DNA of 64,000 bases from Megaleporinus macrocephalus (taxonomy: Eukaryota > Chordata > Actinopteri > Characiformes > Anostomidae): positions 19,783,366-19,847,365 of the forward strand of contig CM038706.1 of NCBI GenBank assembly GCA_021613375.1. Reading direction: 5' to 3'. Positions 39,534 to 62,400 of the stretch are shown here, in pieces. Under the pieces are notes generated by a model. The model saw only the letters and a list, made by a program, of their open reading frames with translations, had not been told where the DNA came from and made no database searches. Within the stretch, counting starts at the first letter, position 1. Every line of letters begins with the position of its first letter. The translations under genes and the position numbers were made by a program.

Positions 39534-42500
39534 TCACTTTTGGGCAGGCATGAGGTCATCAATGGACTGGCCTTTCTCCAACCGCTTCTCCATCTCTATC
39601 AGCAACTTGACTCCATCTACAACCATCTGAACGAGCTCCACCTCTGAGAAACCCAGTCGGTCAGCATTAGAGATATCAAATACACCACCCACAGCAGCAG
39701 TGTCCACGCCACCTGAAACAACAGACAGACTTTAGTACCACAGTTATCGGCTTCAGTTTCTCCAACAGCTTAGTGTGCTTCAGCTAAACAGGTTCTCATA
39801 TCTGGTCAAGGAGTTGGTGATTGGTCGTAGCCTGTTACCTGTTCCACGTTTTTGCAGCCGCAGTCTCTTGAGAATCTCCTCAAACTTGTTGTGCTTGCTA
39901 ACATTGGGAAGTTTGACGTGCACTCCCCCACGCAGTCCTGTTCCCAGGTTGGATGGGCAGGTGAGGACGTAGCCGAGGTGTTCATTCCACATGAACGCAT
40001 GCCCCTTGTTCTTGAACAGCTCCTCGATCTGAAAGCACCAATGTTATATCAGACAGTAGGTACTGGGCACTGCACAGTATAATAAACTGTATAATAAACC
40101 TTCCACCTAAAAACATCGTATGAAGCAGCTTACCTTGGTAAGGCCTGTACAGAAACGTGTGAAGACCTCCTTCATGTTGCCACCTTTCTGCATTGAGATG
40201 ACACGCAAGTGATCCTCCTCATTCACCCACACGAGGAATGTCTTGTTGTCATTGTGCCTAATAAACATCAGCATAGCATTAGCATTAAAATGCAAAATCT
40301 GGTACAAAATTCTAAATTACATCTATATATCTCTACAATGTGATTTAATTTAATATACCATCAAAACCTTTTTTCACATTTTGTTGATAATTTTAGTTAA
40401 TTTGGCATGTGTTAAACTTAACATTTTACATACTGCTCATTTAATCATAACAGTACTCTAATCTTAATCACAAGGAATTGCATTCAGTGTTACTATCCAG
40501 CTGGCAGGGCAAGGCTACACACTGCTACTCTTGTAACTAATGGCAAAACCACATCTGAACACATATGAGGCACCAGGTTTTACAGGAAGTGCCTGTAGGG
40601 GTTCCTTGTTCTTTCAAACACACATCTAAAGGTCACCTCTAAGAAAGTTTGTACATGTAACATATTTGTCATATTACTGTACTGTACTGGCCTCCCGCTT
40701 TAGAAATCATGCAAGCTCTACAGTATATAAAAAGCATTTTGTGGATCTTCTTACCAGATGCCCCTGGCATCGGGCCAATCACGGGCCATTCCGGAGGCCA
40801 GCAGCAGAGGAGACACGGGTTTGTCAAACAGGAAGTGATCGTCAATGAGCTGCTGTTGCTCTGCGTCTGTCATGTTCTTTAGAGCATAGTACTTCCCTTT
40901 CAGATCTCCACTTAGGGCACCCAAAGCTGAAAAAAGGCAGAAAGGGAGACAGAGAGAACAAAAATATTTTCATTACATCCTGATAAATACATGTTTGTTT
41001 ACCATTATTGTAACACAGTGTTTTGGTCATGCCCAAGTAATGGGTTGATGACTTATTTCTATAATATACACACACCGATCAGCCCTAACATTAAAACCAC
41101 CCACTTGTTTTTACATTATCTGCCCATTTGATCAGAACCAATTACCATATAGGTGCACTTTAGAGTTCTACAATTATCATCTGTTTCTCTGTATATGTTG
41201 TTATCTCTGTATACTTTGTCAAAGAAAAAATGTAGCAACCCTGCTGTGATCCACTCAAACAAGCACAACATACACGAAACATGCCACCATCACATCAGTG
41301 ACGCTGCAGGGCTGAGAATGATCCATCAGTCTTATAATAGGTGGTGGCCCTGTAAAGGTCCTGACTATTGAAGAACCAGGTAAAAGGAGGCTTACAAAAT
41401 ATGCACAGAAACAGATGGACTACAGTCTGTAATTGTATAACTACAAAGTGCCCCCACATGATAAGTGGAGCTGATAAAGTGGACAGATATTGCAGAAATA
41501 AGGAGTTGGTTTGAACACTGAGGCTTAACATTGTGGTGTGCGACACACAGATATGGATTAAACATTTACTGATATTTGACTACTCCACTGCAATGACTAT
41601 TCAGCTACTGTTTCCATATCAATGTAAATTAAGCCCTCTCTGAAACATGGGACCAACAGGAAACAGTCCAAAGAGATCTCAGTTAGACTGCAGGTCTGTG
41701 CCCCATCTCTAGCAATTCAACCACAATCATGATGAAACATTCAGACTTAGAATGCATTCTGGACACAATTGTGCTCTTCTGCTCAGCACTGCAATATTTG
41801 TACGTTTTGCAGTTGAAAGCTCGATTTCAGTTCTTCTTGCTAACTTGCTGTAGCCTCAAAACATACTATTAAAAGCATAAGCCCTACACATTTTCTATTT
41901 GCTGGTGCCACAAATAGAGATTATCTGCGGGAAGAGGGTAAGAATGAAATTATTATTATTATATTATTTATATATAGTATAATCACTAAGCTAAAACTGT
42001 AATAATTGATTATGCACACTTCCATAACGGTAGCTTCATGAAGTTTTGGCAAATACTATCCATTGCCACTAGATGGCCCCACATAACCAGCTCTAATCAC
42101 CGTGTGGCATCCCAGAACTTTACCTTCCACAGAGAGTTTTTCAATGGCTCTCCTCTCTCCACGGCTGCAATGTGGTGGCAGGCAAAACCCGCGAACGCTC
42201 CTACCAGTTCGCACACGAGAGCTCAGCACATAATTGGGGTCCAGATCATCCCCACCCTAGAGAAAAAGAAAGGACACACATATAAATAAATAAAAATGTA
42301 TTTTTAAACTCAAGATAATTTTAGTAACTGTATATATTGCAATAGTAGACAAGCCATCTGTACCTTAAGGTTGTCTGGGTTCAGGTCAGTTTTGTGTTTG
42401 TCTGTGGGCTTGTAACCACCATGTCTGTCCTGAATGACTGGGTCCAGCAGCTCCTTAAACACTTCATATGTTTCCTCATCCCCAGCCACACAGCCCACTG

Positions 42501-44482
42501 TCATAATGAAGGGGTGGCCTACGATGGGGAAAACAAGCAAACAATGAAGAATGCATACAATGAACCTATAATTAGCTAATCTGCTCCATATGTAACTTAG
42601 AATGTTTCCCAGTCACAGATCATCATCAATTGTGGAGCATATTTCACAGAAAAGCTCTACATCAAAAATCTTTTAGTCTTGCACTGAGGATAAGCTGCGT
42701 GGCTCACAGTGTGCTCTGGATGCTGGACAGTGTGAACTAATCTGACCCCTGAAAGCCTGAGTGTGTTGGTTTACCAGGATTATCTACTCCAGTCTGGATG
42801 ACATTATCTATGGTGAAGCCATTGGAAGTGGAGCGTTCATAGAGCTTCTTGTACATCTCCAGAGTCAGAACCTTGGACATATGGTTGTGGTGCTGACTGA
42901 GATCTGGGTACTCATCCTCAGCAGAGAATTTCTTGATGCACAGAGTGGCCACTTTATGGCTGCTACACAAATACAATAACACAGAATACAATTCTACAAG
43001 GAGAGCAAAAAGCCAACCATCAATTACATCAGCCTTATTCTGTAGCTGCTGGAGAGGCAAGGTCTTTACTATTGCTCTATGTGTATACATATTGTATTTC
43101 AGCAAGGTCACTGTACAGCAAGAAAATTAAATAAAGTGCCTTGGAGATGGCTTTCTAGACAGAGATCAATACTACTCTTCGTCTAAAATATTCTGTCAAT
43201 TAAGAGTATCCAGACACTTTAGTACGACTAGCCTTATTTCAACAAGCCAAAACCCTTTGAAACATGCTAGTACTGGGTGTTTCTAGTTAAGGTTAGATGT
43301 AGGTTATTAAAGCTTAATCACTAATGGTGATGTAATCTAATTAGTTCTGTTTCACTTACAGCTGTGGTTAAGTGCAGAACATAGATGGGCATTACAGCTA
43401 ATGTTCTTTTTGATCTGATACCAATAATGAGGCTTTTAAATCTCTTCTGGTATGTGTAAAAGTGGAACATTTTGTGACTTTTACAGTAAAATGGGTCAAA
43501 AAATAGATATGATAGCCTTTGTATTAGTATAAAATAAACTGTCACTATTTTACACAACAGAGTGAAATAATTTCATATGATATATCATTTCAAAGCATTA
43601 ATTCTGCTTTATCTGGTTGTCTGTGAAAGAGTAGTAAGAAAAGTATTTCTTGAATGTTTTATTTACTATAATGCTATTTTTCCCCACTATTTTAAAGACA
43701 ATTTAAGTTCATAGCGTGAACATGGATATACACACGTATAGACTATGACGTCTCTTCTGACCATCCGTTATTGAAAGCGAAACAGTTAACCAATGACACT
43801 TTCTGGTAAAACTCTGTCATCAGGGTCGTTTTCGGTCAGTTATAATGTTGCATTAGTGTATCTTGCTGCGATAAGTTAATTTACTCAAATAGACAAGTGC
43901 ACTGGTGACGTTAGTAGTACGTCTACATGAAATGTTTTTCTTGAAGTCACAATCTCCACATTAAAGTGATGCATTTTACTTGACTCAAATGCAGCATCCC
44001 CCCATGAATGGTTAAAATGTATTAAATCACATGTTTACTTTTAGCAACAGCACTGATGTTTGTGTTTATTTTATGAAACGATGGAGGTTTCGTTGTGAAT
44101 AGAGAAAGAACAATGCAATTTGTTATTTTACATCAGTAACACTATCAGCCCCTAGAATTTCACCCGATGTAAGGGTTTTAGCCACGACCCTGTGCCGATT
44201 AAAGGTTAGGATTAAGGGTATCGATAGCTCAGTATCGAATCGCCCACCTCTCGCGTAGAACGGATAGCTTCGTGTGTGCGGGTCTTTACCTGGGTTATCT
44301 ACCCCGGTCTGAATCACGTCGTCCAGCGTAAAGCCGCTGGGAGTCTGCTTGCTCCGCAGCCGATCGTACATGGCCGGAGTGAGCACCTTGGCCATGTGGT
44401 TGTTGTGCTTGCTGAGGTCGGGAAATTCCGCCTCGGCTGAGTACTTCATCTTCAGCTGGTTGTGAGTGTTTCCAAAAGGCAT
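39534..44482 (-). CDS. ckb: creatine kinase, brain type
   Basis: Coding exons (- strand): 44482-44290, 42518-42364, 42256-42124, 40926-40755, 40257-40134, 40028-39839, 39712-39534; 1146 nt, 381 aa, the exact length of vertebrate cytosolic creatine kinases. It reversibly transfers phosphate between ATP and creatine in the cytosol. It begins [17 protein letters not shown]. Visible signatures include [12 protein letters not shown], the ATP-binding SSRVRTGRS, the active-site cysteine in [13 protein letters not shown] and the flexible-loop [12 protein letters not shown]; the C terminus is [10 protein letters not shown]. Exon lengths and phases match mammalian CKB/CKM. The B type is chosen from [18 protein letters not shown] and synteny, though MPFGNTHN itself looks CKM-like. 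A second version of the first coding exon lies in intron 1. Confidence 0.95.
41076..41535. mobile_element. hAT-like non-autonomous DNA element, copy 1
   Basis: Starts CACCGATCAGCCCTAACATT AAAACCACC..., the hallmark end of a very common teleost repeat, and finishes with a diverged inverse (GGAGTTGGTTTGAACACTGAGG). The interior shows GTGCACTTTAGAGTTCTACAATTA, the family's GTCCTGACTATTGAAGAACC and GAAACAGATGGACTACAGTCTGTAATTGT. About 460 bp, non-coding, in ckb intron 3. The hAT assignment is from memory. Confidence 0.65.
42775..42962 (-). CDS. ckb: ckb alternative first coding exon (1b), diverged duplicate
   Basis: Read on the - strand, this 188-nt stretch encodes ...[24 protein letters not shown]... 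to GVDNPG and ends CCTG|GTAAAC in the same phase as the regular exon, so it would splice correctly to the exon at 42518. Over the last 49 residues it matches the regular exon at about 32 positions, with no stop or frameshift. It has no in-frame ATG in the expected place. Acceptor-like sites exist at 42963 (TTTGTGTAG) and 42994 (CTCTCCTTGTAG). It is either a mutually exclusive exon with its own upstream start or a recent relic; intactness favours use. Confidence 0.55.
42963..44289 (-). other. ckb intron 1 upstream part
   Basis: About 1.3 kb between the alternative exon 1b and the regular first coding exon. The exon 1b frame stays open 5' to an ATG at 43111, giving a hydrophobic extension of no recognised type. 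No transposon is recognised. Confidence 0.45.
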
Positions 44483-45101
44483 GGTCGATGCTAACTGAAC
44501 GCGCCGTGGATGGGACAGAAAATAACGCCAGTTACAACCGGAGCTGGTCCACACAAGCTCAGTCTTGAAAAAATCCACACAACGACTTGGTTTTGTTGAG
44601 AAACCTATAATTTTGCTAGTGCAGCACATAAATGCGTGACGAGAGTATGTAATGACCATCTGCTATAAGAGGGAAAGCGCAACTTTTCAACCTAAACGCG
44701 CTAATGGAACACCCCGAGCACAGCTGGCAACGTCTGTCTCCTGGAAGGCGGAGTAATGGATGCTGACCAACCGACTGACTAAGAAGTAATGTGTTAATGT
44801 AGACTCGAACACACAAATAGCCAAAAGCAAAATCTGAACTGCTAACAAATAAAAAAAACGAGTCAGTGCTTACAAGCACGCAAAATGTAAATAAATAATC
44901 AAAGATAGAGTACTGCAGTGTGCGCACACATGAACATACTACTCCCCAATATAGGTGGTCACCAAAACCAAGTCGTTCCCAGCTTTTAAAAGAGAAAATC
45001 TAATTATTTCTCATTATTGAGCTACCAGCTGTCTGTGGATTTGTGTTAAAGCTGCTGACGCTTCTACTGAGCTTTTTCATTGGAAAAACACGCAATCTTA
45101 C

Positions 45102-45200
45102 CTGTGGACTACTACTACTAGATGAAGACGGGGCTGACACAAAGATCCCTATGTTTCCGGCTGGGGAGTGCGCACTCCAGACTTACTCTGCTCTCCAGGG
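45102..45200 (-). other. ckb: ckb noncoding first exon (predicted)
   Basis: Predicted from the TATA box at 45230-45225 (start about 30 bases downstream, near 45198) to the donor CCACAG|GTAAGA ending at 45102. It would splice to an acceptor CGTTCAG at 44495, 12 bases upstream of the ATG at 44482. This matches the known layout of vertebrate cytosolic creatine kinase genes, in which exon 1 is untranslated. No ATG lies in this exon. Confidence 0.55.
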
Positions 45201-45224
45201 TTTGTCCCCTGATGGAGCATTTGC

Positions 45225-45254
45225 TTTATAGTACGTAAGAGCGGCTCCTATTGG
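45225..45254 (-). promoter_or_regulatory. ckb: ckb core promoter: CCAAT and TATA boxes
   Basis: On the - strand CCAAT (45254-45250) lies about 20 bases upstream of TATAAA (45230-45225). The mammalian CKB promoter also has closely spaced CCAAT and TATA elements. The downstream donor at 45102 gives a sensible short leader exon. Confidence 0.6.
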
Positions 45255-46060
45255 CTACTATTTGTAGTCCATTTATACGATTGGAAGAGCTGCAAGAACC
45301 GAGGACACACAGTCCAGTGTCCACTAGCATACAGCAGATTCTACATATGGACTTTTGTCCCATTTCATTGTTCATAATATAAGGACACAGCTGCCTAGTG
45401 CAGAATGAGCTGCACCATTTGAAAGTGTTCTAAATAATAGTTTTAAAATGATTTTATCTGAACCTGTGCAGTTATGAGACACTTATGTCCAATGTTTTCT
45501 TTTTTGTGTGATGTGATTTATTATAGAGAAACGTACAGATTTATTTGAGTTGTGGTGATAAAACCTAGGGGGTCACAGTGTCTACAACACAAATATTGCC
45601 ATTCTATTCGTTGTCCAAACCACCAATTAACCCATACAAGTCTTCTGAGTTTTGTTATGTAATACTAATTATGGTATTTTGCCACACCCCTCTACAGTAA
45701 ATGAGATATATTCAAATACACTGTAAGCCAAAAAAAGCCTACGTCCATCACAGTGTACTGATTTCCCTGCTCTATCACACATACCAGACCTGTCAGTTAA
45801 CTGATGACTTGAATCAGGTGTGTCTCAACAGGAAAAATCACCCAACTGTGCAGGAAACTAGCCCTCCAGGACTGGAGCTCCCCACCCCTACTCCAAAGGA
45901 AAACTGACCCCCTGACTATTGCGTCATTTGTCTGCGACACGTAAGTAATACTTCAGAAGAAACACAGATCCTTCAAACATATCCCCTTCAAAAGACGCAT
46001 TTTCTATTATAACATTAACGAATATCCATAAGCACACGAAAAAGCTTCGTTAACCGACCG
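45255..46060. other. ckb-trmt61a divergent intergenic region
   Basis: Spacer between the ckb promoter and the probable trmt61a start. It includes a family B repeat (45765-45897). No coding feature is recognised. Confidence 0.5.
45765..45897. repeat. dispersed repeat, family B copy 3
   Basis: Contains TTTCCCTGCTCTATCACACATACCAGACCTG..., CTGATGACTTGAATCAGGTGTGT and CCCTCCAGGACTGGAGCTCCCCACCCCTA, the inverted end of the family. Confidence 0.5.
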
Positions 46061-46236
46061 TAACCGCTACGGAGACACAGTTTTACACTTGAAACACCGC
46101 TAAAGACGGCAGCCAGGGTCAATCCGCATTGCATGTAGGCTGGTTACTGGGTATGCATCGTGTATAGGCAGTCAGACACGTGTGATGCTGTTTAACCGAG
46201 CCACAACATAAAACATAAACCCGTCGCTGACAAAAG
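46060..46236 (+). other. trmt61a: probable trmt61a noncoding first exon
   Basis: A CpG-containing segment ending in a consensus donor (CAAAAG|GTGAGT at 46236/46237), 2 kb before the exon that carries the ATG. The upstream boundary is a guess. The acceptor of the next exon ends at 48256 (TTTTTCACAG). Confidence 0.4.
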
Positions 46237-47267
46237 GTGAGTTTTTTGGGGAATCGTTTGTACGTATCTAGCCATGTGAGCTAAACGTGAGGTTCTGTAT
46301 CTGAGTATGTGAGTCTAGCACTTAACGCTAGCTATCTGGTTAGTAAAGTAGGTTGAGTGAATGAATGGTGCCAGATAGCCGGCTAGCTCGCTGGAGAACA
46401 ATATTGTCTTACTACGAAAACATTTTTCAGATAGCTCGTATATTTGTACAATCTCTTGTATGTTTTGACAGCCCACTGGTGTGCCCCTAGGAGCGAGTCG
46501 ACAAGAATTCGTCTAGTTAGCTGATTTAACTAGTTGTGTTTTAATGAGTGGCAGATTTTTTGTTAACTAGCTAAAGTTAAACCACTGTTGGCAACAGCCC
46601 AGTTATAAGTTAACTTGCTTGCTTGATAGAACATAAGTGTCGGCTAACTGTTTAACTAACGTTAGCGTGATAAGTGTATCTTAATGGCACTTATTGGGTA
46701 ATGAATGTTTCACTATTTCTATTTTAAATATTACACAGTTAAACGAAACTGTAAGTGAGAATTTGAGATGGTGGGCCTGCAGACGTACATTAATGTTACA
46801 TTAACAGTATACATTGTTAGTTAATGTACGTTAACTGACCTATGGCACCGAGCTAACTTGGCTAATGTTAACTACCTAGCTAGCATGGCTAGTTTGCTAG
46901 TAGTGCTAAACGTACAGTGACCTTGCTCAATTAAACTTTGATATAGGTCTGTTAATGTAAGATATTCTCTCCAGCTTTAAACCAATATTTACTTCTTATA
47001 TTTATTCATTTTGCCACTTACATTATATCCATTTTGACCAGCACGTTTAGCGAAGTGATCGGAGCAGATCGGGACCGTTAAACTGCTGCGGCTTTAAAAG
47101 TAAACAACTTAACGGTTTGGAACGTTGATACTCACGCGCGTTTATTTCTAAATACAAATTCTGCTGCGACTTAATGTCTGATATACAGAAAGTAAAATCA
47201 TACACAAGAGATACAGAGAATATTATGTTAAATAATTTATATATATAATATATAGCTAAACACCTAA

Positions 47268-47575
47268 TTACAGTAATCAGGTCTGTTTACCATGTAGGTG
47301 CATGTTGGGCCTATATTTACAAGCTGTAGTCTGTTCCTCTACATATGTTGTCAGGCTCCTTGTACCATGTTTTTCAGTGATCAGGACCCCCACAGAGCAG
47401 GTATTATTTGGATGGTGGGCTATTCTCAGCCTTGCAGTGACACTGACACTGCTGATGTGTTAGTGTGCGTTATACTGGTACAACTGGATTAGACACAGCA
47501 GTGGCGCTGGAGTTTTGAACACTGTGTACACTCACTGTCCACTGTTAGACACCCCTACGTTGTTGGTCCACCTAC
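47268..47575. mobile_element. hAT-like non-autonomous DNA element, copy 2 (fragment)
   Basis: Carries the family order: CATGTAGGTGCATGTTGGGCC, CTGTAGTCTGTTCCTCTACAT, GTGATCAGGACCCCCACAGAG, AGCAGGTATTATTTGGATGG, CAGTGACACTGACACTGCTG, ACACAGCAGTGGCGCTGGAG, ACTCACTGTCCACTGTTAGA. Both terminal inverted repeats are eroded. Confidence 0.65.
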
Positions 47576-47609
47576 CAGATGTACAGCCATCTGCTGCTCA
47601 CAGTTTGTG

Positions 47610-47800
47610 TTGGTATAGTGTAGTAGGTTACACTGCTGTCCCCTCATGCTGTAGACTGGGCTTCGATTTCCCCCTCTGGGCAACCATCCTGTGCTGTACC
47701 AATAGTGGGCAAGATTCCTAGCACTGTTTTCGCCTACCTGTGTAAAAGCTGTAAATCTCTCTGGATTAGAGCGTCTGCCAAAGTACAGTAAGGAAAGTAA
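47610..47800 (+). mobile_element. tRNA-derived SINE
   Basis: The head resembles a tRNA gene: A-box-like TAGTGTAGTAGG, then B-box-like GGGCTTCGATTTCCC (47658-47672). The tail TCTCTGGATTAGAGCGTCTGCCAAA is the conserved 3' motif (CTGGATAAGAGCGTCTGC) of many teleost SINEs. Confidence 0.65.
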
Positions 47801-48289
47801 ATTTTGGTCATCCTTTATCCTTCATCAGTGGTCACAAGACACTGTCCACAGAAAGACAAAGATTGTTGGTACAACAAGGTGTTCTAGATACAGTGCTTGG
47901 TAATCGTATAATATAAATAATATTAATATTTAATAAATACTGCCTTTTAAATTTTCTTTATAACTGTCTCTTTGTCCTATCTTAAAATTCATTTAAAATT
48001 ACTTAAGAATAAAAGCACAATTGACTTGAAGTCCCAACACTGAGGATACTGATCTTTGCCCAGTATCGGAAGCTGTCTCCTACTCTCATCATGGATAACG
48101 TTGACACATAGAATATTGATGAGAGTATTGTATTCCTCTGATTTACTCCATGAACAATTCATCAACTAGTTAGTTGTCTTTTCCATTTGTTCTGATTCTG
48201 GAGGTTTTGATTTCTGATGTGCCAAATATTCTAATCATAATCCTTCTTTTTCACAGCAACCTTTTTCTTGTTCTGGAGGTCATTATTAG

Positions 48290-59128
<10,839 letters not shown>

Positions 59129-59460
59129 AGAAGGCAAGCGCTTGGAAAGCGTTTGTAGACACACCATGTAGTGATTCTGTGGGAGTCAGTGTGGAATTTG
59201 GACAGTAGCTCTGTGCTTATGTTCTCTCATCAACTCCCATAGTGCACATGAGCACACCCTTGGCACTCCCTCCAGGCTGCCTAGATCTGTCGTATTGCTT
59301 AAGTTAGGATGCTGAAGGTATTAAGTAACCAGAGATGAGCAAACACAGCTGTTTGCGTATCAAGGGAATGACCTTTTTTTAACCTACAGTCATTTTTTTT
59401 ATTTCTTGAAAAGCATAACAGTGTCTTTTAATTTGCTGATATTTTGTTAAAATAAATGTA
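59129..59460 (+). terminator. trmt61a: trmt61a 3' UTR with AATAAA
   Basis: A canonical AATAAA at 59451-59456 (GTTAAAATAAATGTACAG) about 325 bases past the stop is the likely polyadenylation signal. Confidence 0.65.
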
Positions 59461-62400
59461 CAGTTATTAAAAGCACGTCCATCTTGATTTACTTATGTAC
59501 TAATCCTCAGATCAGTGTTTCTATTCACTCTACATTTCAGCAAGGTATCCTGTGGTCACTGTTCAACATCATTTAATTTCAGACTTTACAAATTATCTAA
59601 AATCTGTTTACTGGCTGTAAGAATGATACAGACAGCTCTGCACTCCACTCAACACTTGTGAGGCACCTGAGCAAGAGTGCTTCACTGAAACCTGTTATAA
59701 GTGGATATTTGAAGACTGAGCTTAATCCAGCAGGTTGCAAACTGGACCTCTTAATGAATGGACTTCTATGGTTAGAAATTTGCATAGAAGGATGTGTTGA
59801 AAAGTCTTCTGCACATGGTGCCTCCTGGAGAATCCAATGACAGTTGAGTTTATTGTGTGCTGGTGTGTACATGAATTAATGGTACAGTAAGTGATGATAA
59901 TTTGTATACTTTTCGACAAATTCAGTGAAAATCTTACAGTCCGTTAGCTGTCTGTTCTGCTTGTGCAGTGGGAAGAAGAAGGAGAAATGGCTGAGAAACA
60001 GTCAAAGATCTAAAAATCAATGTTTGGGGAAAAATGTCCTTAGATCAAGTAAATACAAAAAGCTGTGTTAACATCACTGAGGTGTTTTAACAGTGTAGAG
60101 ACCACCTTGAGTTGACAAGGCTGGAGTTGGCCTTTTGTTAGAAGTTTCCTGTTATATCTTAAATAGTGTAGCAGTTTATCTGTTTCTCACGTTGGTGCTC
60201 GCTCTAACATCTGCATAGCGGTATTTCTCTATGCATCGTGTAAAGAGTGTTGTAAAGTGTTTTATGATCACAGAAATGTATTGTTCACCTCTGCAGCGCA
60301 TGTCCATGAATTGGAGAGCGGAGCTTCTGAATGAGCACTAATAGGAAGGGTGTATTTGATTTGCGTTGAGTTCAAATAATAACAATTGTTCACCAGAATC
60401 ACTAAATGTGGTTTTAAGTGCATTTTTTACTTGTTAGTATAAAGCCCCTCCAGGTCGGTTCTTAATAAAAGTAATGTGTGGCCACTTTATATTAAGGCGT
60501 AGGGACGAGATTATTAAGTTTGGATCACAACTAATTATAGTCTCGTGATCATATTCTCACACAGTTGTAGTCATGTATTATTTTTGTTTAGAAGGAATGT
60601 CATTAACAGGGCTCTGTGTGTTCAAACTAGGCTTTGTTTCTTAGTTAATAGTTACTTACCAAGTAACATTTAGTTCACACATTTGTAAAGCTGCTGTGGC
60701 ACTGCTAAATGCTTAATGGATTATGTTTTTGTGAGTAATGATTGCTGTGACCATTGTTACTCACTTTTTAACTTAGTTACAAACTTTCAGTCTGACAACT
60801 GCCTGTGCTGCTGCCTTTGCGATAGCAAATGAGGGAACTCCTCTTCCTTCTCCCTACGAGCTCTGGCAATCACTTGCCGATGATCTAAGCATATAATACA
60901 GCATCATAAATTTGTTTAATAGAATGATTTACACATCATGGCATTACGCATGTGCATGTGAGATAAGGGTTCTGTAGCAGGAGGTTTAATGTCTGAAAAA
61001 CTACCAGGAGTTTCAGACTTTCACTGTTAAAAAAAATCTGATAAGAAAAGACAAGTATTCCTCAAAATAATGGCGAGGAATTCTGAGTAATCCAAATTAT
61101 TCACTTCTGACATGAACGACATATTGGAATATTGCAGCTCTCTTATGCTAGAACAAAGTCTGCCGCAGTCCTGTAACCATCTCTTATCTACTACTGTAAG
61201 CAACTCTTCCTTACTAACTCAACCCTCCCTCGTTCGCGTTCGAGTGATTTGTGACTCTAGTTAAGCCGGCACACCATAAAAGGTAGCGTTCCCTCTGCGC
61301 TCTGATCCCTAACAGCACAGATCATGTGCACAGGTATCCATTGCTCATGCGTGCATTTTCTGTCTCTGCATGAGGTCCTTCTTTTGTCTTACTGTACATG
61401 TAGTTTCGGATGCCCAAACAGCAGCTCTGCTGAGATTCGTCTTCCTGTTTTTGTTTATTTATAGGTAGAAGTGTATACTGGCCTCCAAATGACTCATTTA
61501 GCACTTGCATTAATTGGGATTGGAGAACCCTGTTAGAAAAAGCATAGACAAGCATGGCTGGTCACCAACCAGCATATGTTCTGGTGCTGGTTTGCTGGTT
61601 AACCAGTATGACCAAGCTGGGTGACCAGCTAAACCATCACCAGACCAGCACTACACCAGTTTAAAGCAGCATGGGATGCTTGGTGGTCTGTGCTGGGGTT
61701 TTTGTTTTTTCCCAGCAGGAAAATTATGCAAACGTTTTTTTTACGTATGTAAACAGAAGCCTCTTTTTCCATATATAGCATGTACGTAAAAGAGAGGTCC
61801 GGTAAATAAAGGGTTGGTGAGCAGCTGATGTAACAGTTGGATTGGGGGTGTGTTATTTTAAGCCTGCAGTTTAAAAGAAAAGGGATGAGAATAGAGCTAA
61901 GAGAGGCGGTCCACCTGTGTCTGTCCCCCGTCCACTCAACCCTGAGGGTCTAAGCTGCAGCACAAGTAACTAGAACAGCTGGTCTTAGCCCCTGCAAATC
62001 CACACATACCTTAAGCAGCTTCCCCTCAGAACCTCAGCTCCTATATGAATGTGCCAAGCTGTGTGGTACACTCCTTGGGACTATGGGCATGTGACTTGCT
62101 GGACGAAGATATAAAGTGGGTGGCATGTTTGCATTAGGGCTAAAAAAAAGGGGGCTGGAGAAACCGCTTAATGGAGGCTATAAGTAAACAACTACACAAT
62201 CAATGCACTGTTATGACGTAATGCCGCTCTAGCTCCCTAATCACATAAAGACTTTCCTTTTTTAGACAGGAAGCATCCAATGAACCTCACTTACAACTTA
62301 TGTTTAGCTGGATCATGATGTGCCGGAGTGCAGAGTGGGGATAGGGGGGCGGGATTGTGTCTTGTATTCTTTCTGGCATTATGCTTCTTTGCCTATGTTG

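Larger units (their letters stand above)
46237..48256 (+). other. trmt61a intron 1
   Basis: About 2 kb with a hAT-like fragment (47268-47575) followed directly by a tRNA-derived SINE (47610-47800). The first part is AT-rich with repeated GCTAGC/GTTAAC-like words. Confidence 0.5.

Noticed and set aside
43360..43392. Candidate start exon for ckb exon 1b (ATGCCCATCTATG..., donor AGCT|GTAAGT)
   Set aside because: It ends in phase 0, while exon 1b needs phase 2 at 42963 or phase 1 at 42994; joining gives an immediate stop or wrong frame.
61255..61330. Promoter or new gene start near a TATA-like CCATAAAAGG
   Set aside because: No recognisable coding exon follows on either strand within the window.
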